A stretch of DNA of 64,000 nt from Lepas anatifera (lineage: Eukaryota; Arthropoda; Thecostraca; Lepadidae), in the NCBI GenBank assembly GCA_034440635.1, contig JAOTON010000977.1:62001-126000 (forward strand). The letters are read 5' to 3'. The translations under genes were made by a program, and so were the position numbers. The notes under the pieces are model-generated. The model had not been told where the DNA came from, searched no databases, and worked only from the letters and a program-made list of their open reading frames with translations. Of the stretch, positions 1 to 11,395 are shown piece after piece (position 1 is the stretch's first letter; each line of letters starts with the position of its first letter).

Positions 1-567
1 ACAGCGTTTTGGACACCCTTTCCGGATCCCAGGGGTCATATTTTCTTTGACTTTTCCAAGGTCATCCAAGGTCACCAGAGGTCAAAACAGTATTTTGACA
101 ATAACTAGAGCGCTGAAACAAACACCATCGTGTTTGTCTTGTCACTGGCTTTCATTTGTTGGCGGTCCTTTTGACCTTTCGTGACCTCAGGTCATATTAG
201 GTCACGAGGTGACCTCTGGCGGTCAAACCACTGGCGGGAGGTCTTTCGTTCCACATAGCGGAGAAGTACTGGCATTTGCTATCAAATGTCTTTACAGGCC
301 TCAATAGCTCTAATGACATAAGAGTTTGCCCAGTTTGTTAAGCATTGCATATTTGAGTGAAAATAGCCGATCTTGACCTAATTTGACCTCTGGAGGTCAA
401 ACCATTGACCTGAGCACTAAACATGCGAAGTAATTTCTTACTGAATTCCGCGAGCTTTCTATTGCACTTTGCAGATTTTCGCTAACACCCATATTTTCGG
501 GTTAGAGGGGGCCATGATGGCCCCCGGTGGGACGAAGGTGGGCCGGACCCTGGTGAGGCCGGGTTAA
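1..567 (+). mobile_element. Family A TTAA element, copy A1 (cut by window start)
   Basis: This is the right part of a family A element (described in full at copy 34769-35808). Its left part lies outside the window. It ends with the GGCCATGATGGCC-type subterminal repeat and a GGGTTAA terminus at 561-567. It faces copy A2 across a 91-bp spacer, so the pair forms a large imperfect palindrome. The 568-658 spacer holds no recognisable gene. Confidence 0.8.
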
Positions 568-658
568 GAACGCCATGCATCATTATCACTTGGGCTTCAG
601 CCTGCTCCGATGGTAACGTTAACGTTGATGTGGTGTGGGAGTGTCAAACCTCTCAGTG

Positions 659-1652
659 TTAACCCGCGCCCCACCGGGGTCCGGCGCCACCTTCGCCCCG
701 GGGGCCATCGATGCCCCCCTCTAACTCCGAAAATATGGGCGTTAGCGCAAATCTGCAAAGTGCAATGAAAGCTCGCGTGAATTCGTAGAAATTACTTCGC
801 ATGTTTTAGTGCTCAGGTCAATGGTTTGACCTCCAGAGGTCAAATTAGGTCAAGATCGGCTATTTTCACTCAAATATGCAATGATTAAGCAAACTGGGCA
901 TAACTCTTATGTCATTAGAGCTATTGAGGCCTGGTAAAGTACATTTGATAGCAAATTGCCAGTACTTTTCCGCTATGTGGACGTAAAGACCTCCCGCCAG
1001 TGGTTTGACCGCCAGAGGTCACCTCGTGACCTAATATGACCTGAGGTCACGAAAGGTCAAAAGTGACCTTGCCGTATATCAAATGAACGCCAGTGACAAG
1101 ACAAACACGATGGTGTTTGTTTCACCGCTCTAGCTCAATTAGGTCAAAGTTATTGTCAAATACTGTTTGTGACCTCTGGTGACCTTGGATGACCTTGGAA
1201 AAGTAAAAGGGCAATATGGCCCTGGGATCCGTGAAAGGGTGTCCAAAACGTTGTTCTGAGCAGTCTGAGTATTTGCAATCATTTTGTGGCTTTATATCAT
1301 GAAACACTTTTCCCCATGCTTTTCCAATGGGAGAGGTCGCCTCGTGACCTGACCTCAGGGCACGAAATCGAAAAATCCCGGATATTCACCTTGTAGACCC
1401 TGGAGAGGTTATGAAGTGTGGAAGTTTCAAATCGATCGACTTGAAATGTAGCTCTTACAGAGCTCTAAAGGTGAAGTGAGGTGACCTTGGTTGACCTGTC
1501 TGGTGACCTGACCTTGGTGACCCGGGGTAAAAATTTCGGGGATGATGGGAAATGATGCAGTGAGAGGTAGAGCCCTACCGCGGCGCTGCGCCTCGTCTTT
1601 TTCTGCTATCCCAAACCTTAGGGGCCATCGATGCCGGTGGGGCGAGGGTTAA
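659..1652 (-). mobile_element. Family A TTAA element, copy A2
   Basis: Complete family A copy in reverse orientation, from TTAACCCGCGCCCCACCGG to GGTGGGGCGAGGGTTAA. The end at 1621-1652 has lost half of the subterminal palindrome. It carries the AGGTCA direct and inverted half-sites seen in the other copies. Short open frames inside it recur in other copies and are not genes. Confidence 0.85.
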
Positions 1653-3145
1653 TGACTTAGATAACCAAGACAATTTTTTAGACAGAATGTTCGGCTATTT
1701 TTGCCCTGGAAAGAGGTCATTGAATTCCAGTGAATGTCTAATCGCGTGTGAGGAAGTTTCCGCCGTTATTTTGCGTTTATGTTGAGGCACACCTGCGATT
1801 CAGCCGTGACTGAGCTGGATGGGGGCCACCTCGGTGAACTCTGGCGTCAGAGGCGATGTTCGGTGAGCAGAACGTCCTGACGCTAATTACCTGTCCAGGT
1901 GACAGATACCCCGCCGGTTACTATGGCACCCGACGCCGATCTAAAACGGGACAGGGGGCGACCTCTGTCAGGTGTTTTGCAACGCGAGGGCAGAGACCAT
2001 ACAGCTGCACAGCGCAGATCAGCAGGCCACGATGATGAGCCCTGGCTCGATTTCGTGAACAGTTTTGGCAGTGTTTAAATAGCTATCTGTTTTCGACTAC
2101 ACTCATTCTTCAGTGGATTCCATATCGTTCGTCTCTATGCTGGGATGCCTGTTGCTCAAACGTCTTTCACCTTTATCATTCCAAAGCGGCTTAAGTCTGA
2201 AGCCACCCAAATTGCATAGGAAAGTAGCAACTATTCGCAGCGCATTGGATAGAGGATTTTAATGGCATCTAGAATGTTTATGGCTTATCTAAGACTCATT
2301 AGCAATCTGTCATGTGACAGTTAGTCGTCATCCTTTCTTGGACTCGATCTCAGAGCGTGGGAAGTTTTCTAAACCCTCGCATGTTTTTCTGTCAGTAAAG
2401 TGAATGTTTGCTCTCGAGAGTGAAGATTCCTTCACGTTTCGATCCACTTTCATTTCCATTTCCCTGCTCCCTCCGGCGTGAAAGTCTGAAAACGAATGGA
2501 AGCGTGAGGAGTCCGCGCCAGATTAGAATTTAATCGTCCCGGTATCTCCGGGTTCAGGCAGCCTCCACGAAGGCAGACGTGCTGCTTCGGCGGTGCGATA
2601 GTACGTGTTTTCAGGCCAAAACAGATTTAGGACAAATAACTTATGTGGTTAAGTGGTGGCCACAGTTTGGTCAGGTCCAGGGAAACTGGTCTCTTCCTGG
2701 TTGAGACCGGTTCCTCCGGTGTAAGTTCCGACGCCGAAGGACCGCTCCGCCGGAGTGTCTGTAAACAAGCTCAATCTCAGTTTTCTGCCGTTTCTAAACC
2801 GTGTTCGACTCAGGTTGTCTTCAGCTTGACATCTAATTGTCTCATTATCATCCGAACCTGTCTGAATGTTTCTGGTAACAAAAGCGGTGTGGTATAGTGT
2901 CAGCATGGACACAACACAGCAATATAGCTTGGCTTGTAGCACAAAGTAGTATTTAAGTCCTTGAAATGGACGTTTGGTGGCTTTAAAATACTAAAATTGA
3001 TAAGCCTTTAAGCCTTCTAGTACTGCAGTGATAGGAAACATGAAAAACCCCTGGTCTAGAATGTCGATCTAGTGATTTCACGCCGATAAGAGCGTATTTT
3101 TCTTAAATAGGCCATGACAAAAGGTACTCTATGTGTTGAGAAAAT

Positions 3146-3191
<46 letters not shown>

Positions 3192-3620
3192 TAAGCTTCG
3201 ACCGTGTACTATCGGGAATTCCTAACTCAGAACCCGCCTAACTCCCGCAAACAGGTGTCCACTGAGATGTGCACTTAGAGACTGCCACGGGGTGTTTTTT
3301 TCTGTTTTTGTCAACTCAGTAGACAATCGCAGGATTTTGTGGGGAAATATAAATGAATAGCTATGACGAGTCTGAACTGTTATGCATTTTGGGAGAGGAT
3401 GAGACATAGCAGACACAATATCTGTCTACTGTTTTCTATGGACGTTCGGTCATGAAGGAGATAGATACACCCCTACAGTCCCGTCTGCCCTGCCGCGTTA
3501 TAGCCGGAGGCGACGCTGGCGTTGGCGTCAGCCGTTTTTCACGCACTGTCTGGTATCCATTATCGCGACGGCTCGACCTTCCATTGTTATTGTGACTCCG
3601 CTCGGTGATAGATCGGCCGC
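1653..3620. other. No recognisable gene; (TA)n tract
   Basis: I recognise no gene or named repeat here. A (TA)n microsatellite lies at about 3148-3189. Open frames of 60-97 codons on both strands show no motif and no convincing splice context. If the Shroom gene extends upstream, part of this could be intron. Confidence 0.5.
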
Positions 3621-3920
3621 CGCGCAGAGAGACGGACGCCGTGAGGCCTGTCACGAGCTGGGAGTCTGCAGAGGGAGACGGACACTATGGCCCGTCACGG
3701 GCTGAGCCTCCGCGGAGGGAGACGGACACTATGGCCTGTCGCGAGCTGAGCCTCTGCGGAGGGAGACGGACACTATGACCTGTCACGGGCTGAGACCCTG
3801 CGGAGGGAGATGAACGCCATGAGGCCTGTCACGAACTGAACCTCTGCGGAGGGAGCATGTCACAAAATGATCCTCTGCCAAGGGAGACGGACGCTGTGAC
3901 CCGCCACGCGATGAGCCTTG
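3621..3920 (+). repeat. Minisatellite, about 45-bp unit, seven units
   Basis: A unit of the form GGAGGGAGACGGACACTATG followed by a (C/G)CTGTCACGGGCTGAGCCTCTGC-like half is repeated about seven times. The third, fourth and fifth units are the most alike. One unit near 3845-3875 has lost about 15 bp. The tract is GC-rich. No function is inferred. Confidence 0.8.
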
Positions 3921-5301
3921 GCTCCGCTTCTAATTCTGACTGAAGCATGGTCAATACAGATGTGCATGCTTATTCCAGGGATGGCAATTTTGGGGGTCTA
4001 AGGATGCTCCAACTGATATTGGTTTGCAACTGCTACCCTGTGCTAAGGGACTTGGGGATAACATAGCTCTTCAGAGATCTCAACGGATAACTCTTCTCTT
4101 GGACTCGGAATCAAAGCAGTAAAGAAAATAAAATAAGCTTGTTTCCTACTGAACCACGCATCCTCCGTCCCAGTGGTGACGTACACATGCTACATAGATA
4201 CGAGAGGGAGTAAATTTTCCTTGTAATTATCATCAAATACGCGCTTATCTGCTGTCAACAATAGTCGAGCGCCTATGTTACCAAATTAGTCTGCAATCTC
4301 AGCGCCAATGCTACCAGTGCCGCCAGCACACAATTGCTATCACTGCAAACAGCTCCCATGCTAGCAGCATTGCCCTTTCACCTCAGATCATGGCAATGAC
4401 CTTGCGCAATGCACCATCGAAGCAGCCGCACGTCATCGCCCGGCGCCCTAAACACTGTGTAATGGCTTTATGTCAGCGTCTGTCTAGAAATCAACGAGGT
4501 CTTTTAAACGCTGCAACGGTGACACGACAATACTTGGGCTGTTAGTAACGTGTCGATACTCCGCGTGCAGTGGCGACCTTGGGTGCGAGGATAACACACT
4601 GGAAAACACAGGAGCTGTGAAGGGTCATGCTGTTATGTCTCGGTCCTATGTATCGTATGTGTTCTTGTGGCTGCTTTTTAATGCGTTGCAGCTCATTTCT
4701 TTCTTAATCTGTTTGGTTTTCCGATTTCATCGCACAGAAACCTTGAGGGTGTTTGTTCACTACCGCGACTGCCCCTGGTTGAAGACTTATTAGTTGTATT
4801 TTCCATTCCAGTCTCGTGGGTTATCTCTACCAGCTGTAGTTCACATTGATTTCTTCTCCGTGCAGCGTAATAAGGGGGAGAAAATGAATGTCGAAAGTGA
4901 CAGCGTCTGATTTATAGGAGTATTTGTTCATGAGAATCTCATCTCGGACGACTCGCCCCCATTTACTCCGTAGCATGTGAAATGTAAATGGCGAGTAAGA
5001 TCTGCTGCTCTTTCGCTCCCCGCATTCGTTGTGGTTGGGCGTCTCGTTGGAATCATAGATTTTTTAGAATACTTTGAGGTTTTTAGTACTATACTGAAAA
5101 TATGTAACGTTATAATAAAAGCAGCAAAATAGGCTATTTGAACTATTTGTTGCTTGCTCCTTGAAACAAAGGGTAACATCTTACGAAATAGTGCGCAGAC
5201 TCCACCTCTAACTTGAAGGCCTTGGGTCCGACTTTGTGTAGTTCTCGCTCTCCTGTGGAGCTGTTCGAGATGCTTTGCTGACGGTGTGCCCGGTTCCTCA
5301 G
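3921..5301. other. No recognisable gene
   Basis: I see no coding, RNA or repeat signal that I can name. The long antisense open frame over 4928-5530 lies mostly opposite the GC-rich stretch at 5302-5446 and has low-complexity composition, so I treat it as a shadow. Confidence 0.4.
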
Positions 5302-5446
5302 GGTCCTCCGACGCCGGCGGGGGCCGTCTCCTGCCGGAGCGCCGCTGGTCGTCGCTGTGTATGCCGTACGCTGAGGCAGGGTGGAGACGCCGGGGCACCG
5401 GCTCACCCGCCAGGTCTCCCTCACCGCGGCCCGCCGCACCAACCTC
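5302..5446 (+). CDS. Candidate upstream exon (unidentified, possibly Shroom)
   Basis: A GC-rich block lies between a pyrimidine-rich acceptor (GGTTCCTCAG ending at 5301) and a GTGAGT donor at 5447. Composition matches the Shroom exons downstream on the same strand. However, the frame that would join in phase 0 to the exon at 6354 has an in-frame TGA at 5372. Either a shorter acceptor after 5379 is used, or this is not a Shroom exon. I recognise no protein family. Shroom proteins have long, poorly conserved middle regions, so lack of similarity does not exclude it. Confidence 0.25.
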
Positions 5447-6353
5447 GTGAGTCCGCGCCGGAAACACTGCCACTGCTTCTTCTGTTCCGCCGGCCCTTCT
5501 GGGTGCCTCAGCCCACGGGTTTTCTGCCAACCCAAGATATGCAGCGTTGGAGATATTTTACATCGACTTGGCCCACTGCGTGATAGCCCTGGTCAGGAAT
5601 TGTTGAATTTACCATGCAGACTGTGGAATGCGATAAAATAACATGGTTCTGTTAAATCGTACCTTTAATCTTTATATAGACAAACTTCAAATTTCCAAAG
5701 TTTGTGATAATTGATTTTTAGTCACAAAGAAGGACACCCTCCTTCTACATACCTAACTACCTGAGTCCCGTTTTCGTACATACCTTCACCATGTGTCGCT
5801 TCGTTTCTCCGATACTTCTCACATTTACTTCCATTTAGCCTGTCCACGTTAATAAGCGGGAGGAAGGCTGAAGTAATCGGTTAAGTATCATATTATCCTG
5901 TTTCACTAGCAGCAGGAACTCATGTCGCGCCTCTCGCTTTCGACTCCAAAATAGAGTCCCTGTTTTGACCCGCGTTCGACTCTTCGACCCTGCTTTCGAT
6001 GCTCGTTTTCGGCTCTTTAACTTTCGGAGTTCAAAATAGAAGAAACTGGAGCTTTAATCTGGTCCAGTCCTTGCAAATTTCAAGGGATAATCATCAAACT
6101 TCCGTGCTTTTTTTTGGTGTTGCAGTCTCTCTGTTTCCCAGGCGTGATCTGTCAGTGACTCTAAGTTTCAGACTACCCAAATAGCAACCACTGAAACATC
6201 ATTCTTTGGTTCCTCAGCCTTTCCCCGCACACCCACTACGCTTGACTGCCTCTGAACCAACCGCTCTGCGCTAGGGGGGTGTGGGCGACCTCATGAGCTG
6301 ACGAGGCCTCTCACAACCTCTGTACTGGCAGGCCTGGACTGAGTCCCCCACAG

Positions 6354-6464
6354 TCGCCGGTGTACAGCCCTCTGAGCAGCCCGCTGGCGGGGCTGGCGCA
6401 CCACTCCAGCGTACTGGAAGCTCTGGACGGCCTCCAGGACGCAGAGGAGCGCCGACTCAAGCAG
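6354..6464 (+). CDS. shroom: Shroom exon A (linker before ASD2)
   Basis: The acceptor CCCCCACAG ends at 6353 and the donor is GTGAGA at 6465. The exon is 111 bp, 37 codons, phase 0 at both ends. It encodes a Ser/Pro-rich start (SPVYSPLSSPLAG) and then a helical segment (VLEALDGLQDAEERRLKQ). This linker is not diagnostic alone. It is placed in Shroom because strand, phase and spacing fit the ASD2 exons that follow. Confidence 0.7.
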
Positions 6465-9400
6465 GTGAGACGCCAGTGGATCCAGGATCTTCGATTTGGG
6501 AGGGTGCAGTTTGGTAGGGAGAGCCATTCAGATTATACGGGCGTCTTGGCAGCGCTGATGGAGAGGGGTGCAATGTGTCAGTGGGGTACGGGATGTATCG
6601 CAGCGTAAATGTACCACTGCTGACATCCGGGGAGGTGGAAAGTAGAATTTCGGGGTAGGAGGTGCCCTTTGGGATCAGGTATGTACAGTCGACCCATCAG
6701 ACAGTGAGGCGTCGTCTTTTTCCAGCTGCCTTCTGCCGTTGATCGGTGTGAGGCTTGTTTCCAGTCTCTTACCTTCATGTCAGAGGTGGCCACGATACAG
6801 TGGCCTTAAGAGAGCTCCCCAGGGGTGATGAAGTGCTTCTGTGTCAGTCAGCTAGCAGCACAGCGGTAAATAGGGGGCAATCGGGTCTGTCCTCGTTCTG
6901 GGGGATATTCCTCATGCATTATGATACGGTTGGAGGGGGGGCAGCGAACTTTGGTTATCATGTTGCACCTCTTTTAATAATTCCTTTTGCGACACGGGAT
7001 AACGCAGCGGACCTCAGACAGCTTACTTGGTGAGCTTAGCTCTGTTTCGAGGAACTATCAATACATATTTCACAAATTAACTTCTAATCAGCGCTCCTGC
7101 TGGTGCCGAGAACATGATCGTGACAAAGTTACGTCCAAAATACCCCGTTTTGTCACACAAATCTGGATAAATGCTATTGCAGTGTCATTTGTCGTGTTAT
7201 GTCTGGTTACTTGTTACTAACTGTTTTGACAGTCTGGAAATCTTCAAACATTATTTCAAAATACTTTATAATCTGTGGCGGTGGAACGCGTAGTTCTTGA
7301 GTGGAAGCATATGCTCTCTTTAAACCCATTTATGTGCAGTCAATGCGTTAGTTAAATGAATGGTATCATTCAACTGGGGTCAGGCTATCTCCGGGCTCCT
7401 GTTGCACCAGTGTCTTAACCGGAGGCTCTTATTGCTTCAGATGTTCTGCAAAATCCCCTGAATTGCCAAAGGCTCTCCTGTCGAGCTGAGTAATAATGCT
7501 ATCTGGAAACGTAACACAGTCTCTCCCCATCTCTGCAAAAGGAGATGATTCTCCGGCTGAATGTTTACTTTTCAAAGTGCTTGATTAAGTGATTTAATGG
7601 AGAAATTCTATATGTAGGCGCGACACTCCACGACACTGACCGAGACCCCGCGGCGCAGGCGGCCTGTTGGCGGCAGTGTCATGTTCAGTGCCGGCTGACG
7701 GGCAGGTGGCCTTTTGGCGGTGGTGTCATGTTCAGTGCCGCTGACCGGCAGGCGGCCTGTTTGCGACCTGTTGGCGGCGGTGTCATGTTCAGTGCTGGCT
7801 GACTAGCAGGCGGCCTGTTGGCGGCGGTGTCATGTTCAGTGTCGACTGGCAGGCGGAGCTGTGCTCGCAGCTGGTGGCCGAGCTGGCGCTGCTGCGTGAT
7901 GACCAGCGCTCGCTGGAGGAGGAGTCTGCGGCGAACGCGGCGCGTGGCGCGACAGTGACGGCGCGGGTGGTGCAGCTGCTGCGGCCCTCCGAGGCGGAAC
8001 GGTACCGCGTCTCCATCGAGCAGGTCAGTCACGTGACAGTCACGTGACGGCGGCCGCGACTGTTGAAAGGTCAGACGCGGCACCGTGACGGGTGGGGGTT
8101 GATCGGCCGGTAATCAATGGCGCCCTGTGGCGGTCGATGGTGGAGCAGCTAATCAGTTGGTTAGTGATCCGTGCACGGGACGTCCCCGCCTGCAGTCAGT
8201 GGCATTTGCATGTCGTCCATGGTCTGTTGAAAGCGACCAGACGGAGGGTGCTGGGGATTGGAATGGTCAACCACGGCTTATTTTTTGCACATATCCATCT
8301 TATGACCGTGCAGAGGACACCTGCAGTGCTTGTAATGTGATATAATCCATGACAGGCTATCATCTTATTGTTTCTTAGTTTTTGCTCGTGTAATCTGTCT
8401 CCACAAATACTTGAGAAGGCATTGTCTGTCACATTGCAGTGATTGATGATGCGCCAGCGCATTAATTTGCAGGTGAGGATATCCACACTGCTGGCTCTGT
8501 TAGCGTTTGTTGAGCTGTTTGTTGAGGTGACCAGCATCGCTGAGGCGCCGGTGGTGAGTGGCCCAGGCTGGATATATCAGGAGTGATCACCAGCAGAGTC
8601 GGTGTTTTGGCTCTGCCCCGTCAGGATAATAATCACTGGGCCTCATTTCGGAAATAGTTACGTAAAATTGGCAAAACACAGTAACGATAATATGAGATAA
8701 AAGCACGGGCCATTTCTCCAATTCTACAAAAAAGTGAGCTACAAAATGAAACGACATGGAATAGTTAAGGTACTTAGAAACTCACTCCATGGATACACGT
8801 GTCATACGCGACCGTTGGGAGACGTGGCTGAGAACTTACGGGACACAAAGACCGAAATCCACAGCGCAGGGTGAGACGCTGCATCCGCACCTGTGTGTAA
8901 TGTCACATGACCGGTGACACAACCCCCAAAAATAAGACTACAGATCATCGAACGTTGGACGGAGGCATGGAGTCAGCAAAAGACTGAGAACCTCGCAGGC
9001 ACAGTGCAGTCGGTGACCTTCGTCATATCACGGCCACAGCGCTTTGGCACTGTCATGTAAAACAGAAACGCCGGTGGCCTGATTAGTATTCTTTTGTTTA
9101 GGCCCGAGTGAATGGCTGGCGCTGAGCCGTCTTTGAAGCGATTCCTTACAGCTCATTTAGCGCCATCGGTGTTGGGTTATGCTCCGGCACGTTTGTGAGA
9201 GGCGGCGTTCGGTGGCGCCGCCCCTCGTCCTGACCTGCCGAAGTGACGCGCGTACCTTTGTGACGTCAGGTGGGGGTCATCACCAGCCTCCTGCTCTGCC
9301 TGGAAGGTCGGCTGGCCAGAACCCAGGCGGCGCTGGATTCGCTCTCAGACTGCAATAAGGAGGAGGAGGTGGGAAAGATCGTGACGATGCAGAGAACAAA

Positions 9401-9958
9401 TTATCTTGGGACGTGTAACTTTTATGTCACATTCGATGATAGATTCTATCATAGGCATTTCCTAATTCTCTGATACTTTCATTACAACAGCTGTATGCAA
9501 CAACTGTAAGGTCGAGTTAGCAGAATCGTAAAATCTTAATTTCGTTAAAAACAAATTTTAAGGGTAGATGAGTTTTCTATGGTAAAAGTATGTCATAGAA
9601 CCCATTAGTAATTTGCGCCGCAATGGAGCTAACCAGATTTATACCCAGTGGAACACGTCGTTTTAGCCTGGCTTCCTCACAATTCAGTATTATACCCCAG
9701 GCTCAGCTGGCGAGTAAGCGAGAGAAGCTGGCCGCGCAGCTGGCGGAGGCGCGGCAGCTGGAGCAGGGGGTGCGACGACGGCGCCTCCTGGTGGATAGCT
9801 GTCTGGAGCGCTACCTCAGCAGTGACGAGCTGGACAGCTATCGCACCTTCGTCCGTACCAAAGCCAGGCTGATTCAGGATACCCGGGAGATAGAGCAGAG
9901 GATCCGCAGCGGTGAGGAGCAGCTGGCGACGTTGCAGTGTGCCCTCAGCTCCGCGTGA
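6354..9958 (+). CDS. shroom: Shroom, C-terminal part with ASD2 domain (four exons)
   Basis: Spliced coding region: 6354-6464, 7853-8023, 9270-9368, 9701-9958, ending in TGA. All joins are phase 0 and give 212 residues. Shroom family proteins bind F-actin, and through the C-terminal ASD2 coiled coil they bind Rho kinase, driving apical constriction of epithelial cells. The match is to ASD2: about residues 38-94 form a Glu/Leu-rich helix, 95-127 contain LLLCLEGRLARTQAALDSL, and 128-212 contain LERYLSSDELDSYRTFV and a final IRSGEEQLATLQ, the same helix order and spacing as the family. ASD2 is the last domain in Shroom, so the stop is in the expected place. The N-terminal part, including any PDZ domain, is not seen and probably lies upstream. 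Product assignment is by remembered family motifs, not by search. Confidence 0.85.
7659..7852 (+). repeat. Minisatellite containing the Shroom exon B splice acceptor
   Basis: Four units occur at 7659-7705, 7706-7751, 7752-7809 and 7810-7852. Each begins G(C/T)GGCCT, passes through GTGTCATGTTCAGTG and a CTGAC-like branchpoint sequence (absent in the last unit), and ends in a CAG followed by G. The third unit has a short internal duplication. The last CAG is the acceptor that keeps the Shroom frame. Confidence 0.85.
7853..8023 (+). CDS. shroom: Shroom exon B (ASD2, first helix)
   Basis: The exon is 171 bp, 57 codons, phase 0 at both ends, with donor GTCAGT at 8024. It encodes AELCSQLVAELALLRDDQ and continues to RPSEAERYRVSIEQ, equivalent to the part of ASD2 that ends with the conserved E/F-x-R/K-Y/F-R motif. 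The acceptor ends at 7852 (GACTGGCAG) and has almost no pyrimidine tract. It is the last of four tandem units that each end in CAG (see the minisatellite at 7659-7852). Confidence 0.8.
9270..9368 (+). CDS. shroom: Shroom exon C (ASD2, middle)
   Basis: The acceptor TGACGTCAG ends at 9269 and the exon runs 99 bp (33 codons), phase 0. It encodes VGVITSLLLCLEGRLARTQ, AALDSL and an acidic end (NKEEE), which aligns with the Shroom core LLLSLSGRLARVE. The donor after 9368 is GTGGGA, a weak match to consensus, so the exact 3' boundary is the least certain in the gene. Confidence 0.8.
9701..9958 (+). CDS. shroom: Shroom exon D (ASD2 end, stop codon)
   Basis: The acceptor TATACCCCAG ends at 9700. The exon gives 85 residues and a TGA stop. 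It encodes a charged helix (LASKREKLAAQLAEARQLE), then LVDSCLERYLSSDELDSY and FVRTKARLIQDTREIE, the strongest Shroom signature in the window. The open frame upstream of the acceptor (from about 9623) is intron. Confidence 0.85.
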   Translation, partial: AQLASKREKLAAQLAEARQLEQGVRRRRLLVDSCLERYLSSDELDSYRTFVRTKARLIQDTREIEQRIRSGEEQLATLQCALSSA

Positions 9959-10648
9959 CCGCAGAGACATCTTGTGACGTGATGAGGTACTTCTGATGTC
10001 GACGTGCTACTGTGATAGTGAGGTGAACGTGTTTCAGTACGATACAATCGCCCGCGGCAAATGGGTTAGTGTATGTATATGAGACATTTTATCAACTATG
10101 TTTTATGGCCGTTTACAGGGACTGTCAGCGCCATTATTGGTAGACTGATAAGTCCATGATCTTTCATTTTGCATAGAGGACCATGAACATGCAGTAATGC
10201 ATAGCGACGTGAACACGATTTCTTCACGTCACCGTTTTTCAAACTATTAATTTGCCCAGTGCGATAACCATGTTGTTGAGTGGCAGAATACCTGGCTTCG
10301 TTGTAGACTAGTCCATGTTTCTGGGGAAAATCAGTAGATTTAGCATCTATGGGCGTAGGTGTCGAGGCAATGATGTTTGAAAGGTAGCATTGTGCTAAAT
10401 GTCGTAGGTGCAACGTATCAACGAATGAATTTATTTTCTGTGATGTGTAGAAGAGGAGAGGAGGAGTGTCCATGTGTAGGAGAGCGTGGTTCACGAACGG
10501 AAGTGCCTGATTTCTGGACGAGAGGGCCGGTATGACCCGTGGCACTGTATTAAAGGCAGCCACAAAAGGCAAAATGATCGAGCTTTTTGTAGCGTGCGTA
10601 CGTCGTGAGACAAGGCTACTCTGTCCGCCTGTTCGCATGTGCATTTTT

Positions 10649-10654
10649 AATAAA
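10649..10654 (+). terminator. Candidate Shroom poly(A) signal
   Basis: An AATAAA hexamer lies about 690 bp after the Shroom stop codon, in AT-rich sequence on the same strand. It is the first canonical signal I see downstream, so 9959 to about 10670 would be 3' UTR. An antisense open frame (10096-10686) crosses it. Confidence 0.35.
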
Positions 10655-10925
10655 GAAAGCATTTGTAGGCACGCAAGGGTATTCACATGCTTTCCCGTTA
10701 AAATGTCGGCACGTTAAAATGACAGCTGACCTAATTTTTGGCTGACCTCACACAACATTGCTAAGTGCGCATCCAAGCACAAAGCCGAGGGGGTTTGAAG
10801 GCTAAGCACTGGATCTAATATTCTAAGAATGCTAAAGTTGTATTCGGAATAAAGCAGCGGCAATTCGTGCTGCATCATGGTGTTGCCTTTATGCCCTACC
10901 GGCAAGCAGCACCACCATCCTCTGA

Positions 10926-11172
10926 CATAGGCGGATCTAGGATTGCCGATCGAGGAGGGGGCACCTTCCGGGGGGTGCCATCCGGACCAGGGGGCGCCAC
11001 TTTTGACCGGTAAATCCTATCAGGTGCGCGCAAAATCCTATCGGTGGGCGCCGACTGTCGCACCCTGGGGGGGCGCCATCTACCTTTCAGGTGGGCCCCG
11101 TGACCATTTCAGGGGGTGCCTAGGGTTGATCGGGGGGCACGTGCCCCCCTTTGCCCCCTGGATCCGCCTATG
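10926..11172. mobile_element. 247-bp MITE with 8-bp target duplication
   Basis: The element has terminal inverted repeats CATAGGCGGATCTAGG and CTGGATCCGCCTATG, and is flanked by the 8-bp direct repeat TCCTCTGA at 10918-10925 and 11173-11180. An 8-bp duplication is typical of the hAT superfamily. The interior is G-rich with GGGGGCGCC-type blocks and no coding capacity. The hAT label is inferred from the duplication length only. Confidence 0.75.
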
Positions 11173-11395
11173 TCCTCTGATCCACAGACTTGCTTCGTAA
11201 GAAAGATTGAATGCATTCCATGTTTTTGCTTACCTTGTCACGGCTGAACGATGTCCAAGTACTACCTCAGGGCCTTGGCATTTCTAGTGCGATAAATGAG
11301 CAAAAATTGGAAGCAATGAAGTCCGGGAAGAAGAAACGGTTCGAGTTCCTGGTACCCAGTGTTCTTGGGAAAGTTCCTGAGATCAAGTTGGAAGT

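Noticed and set aside
2643..2942. Overlapping open frames on both strands as an upstream Shroom exon
   Set aside because: No convincing acceptor/donor pair in a consistent frame and no similarity to Shroom domains.
4928..5530. 200-codon minus-strand frame as a gene
   Set aside because: Low-complexity Arg/Pro/Glu-rich reading opposite a GC-rich block with plus-strand splice signals; no family motif.
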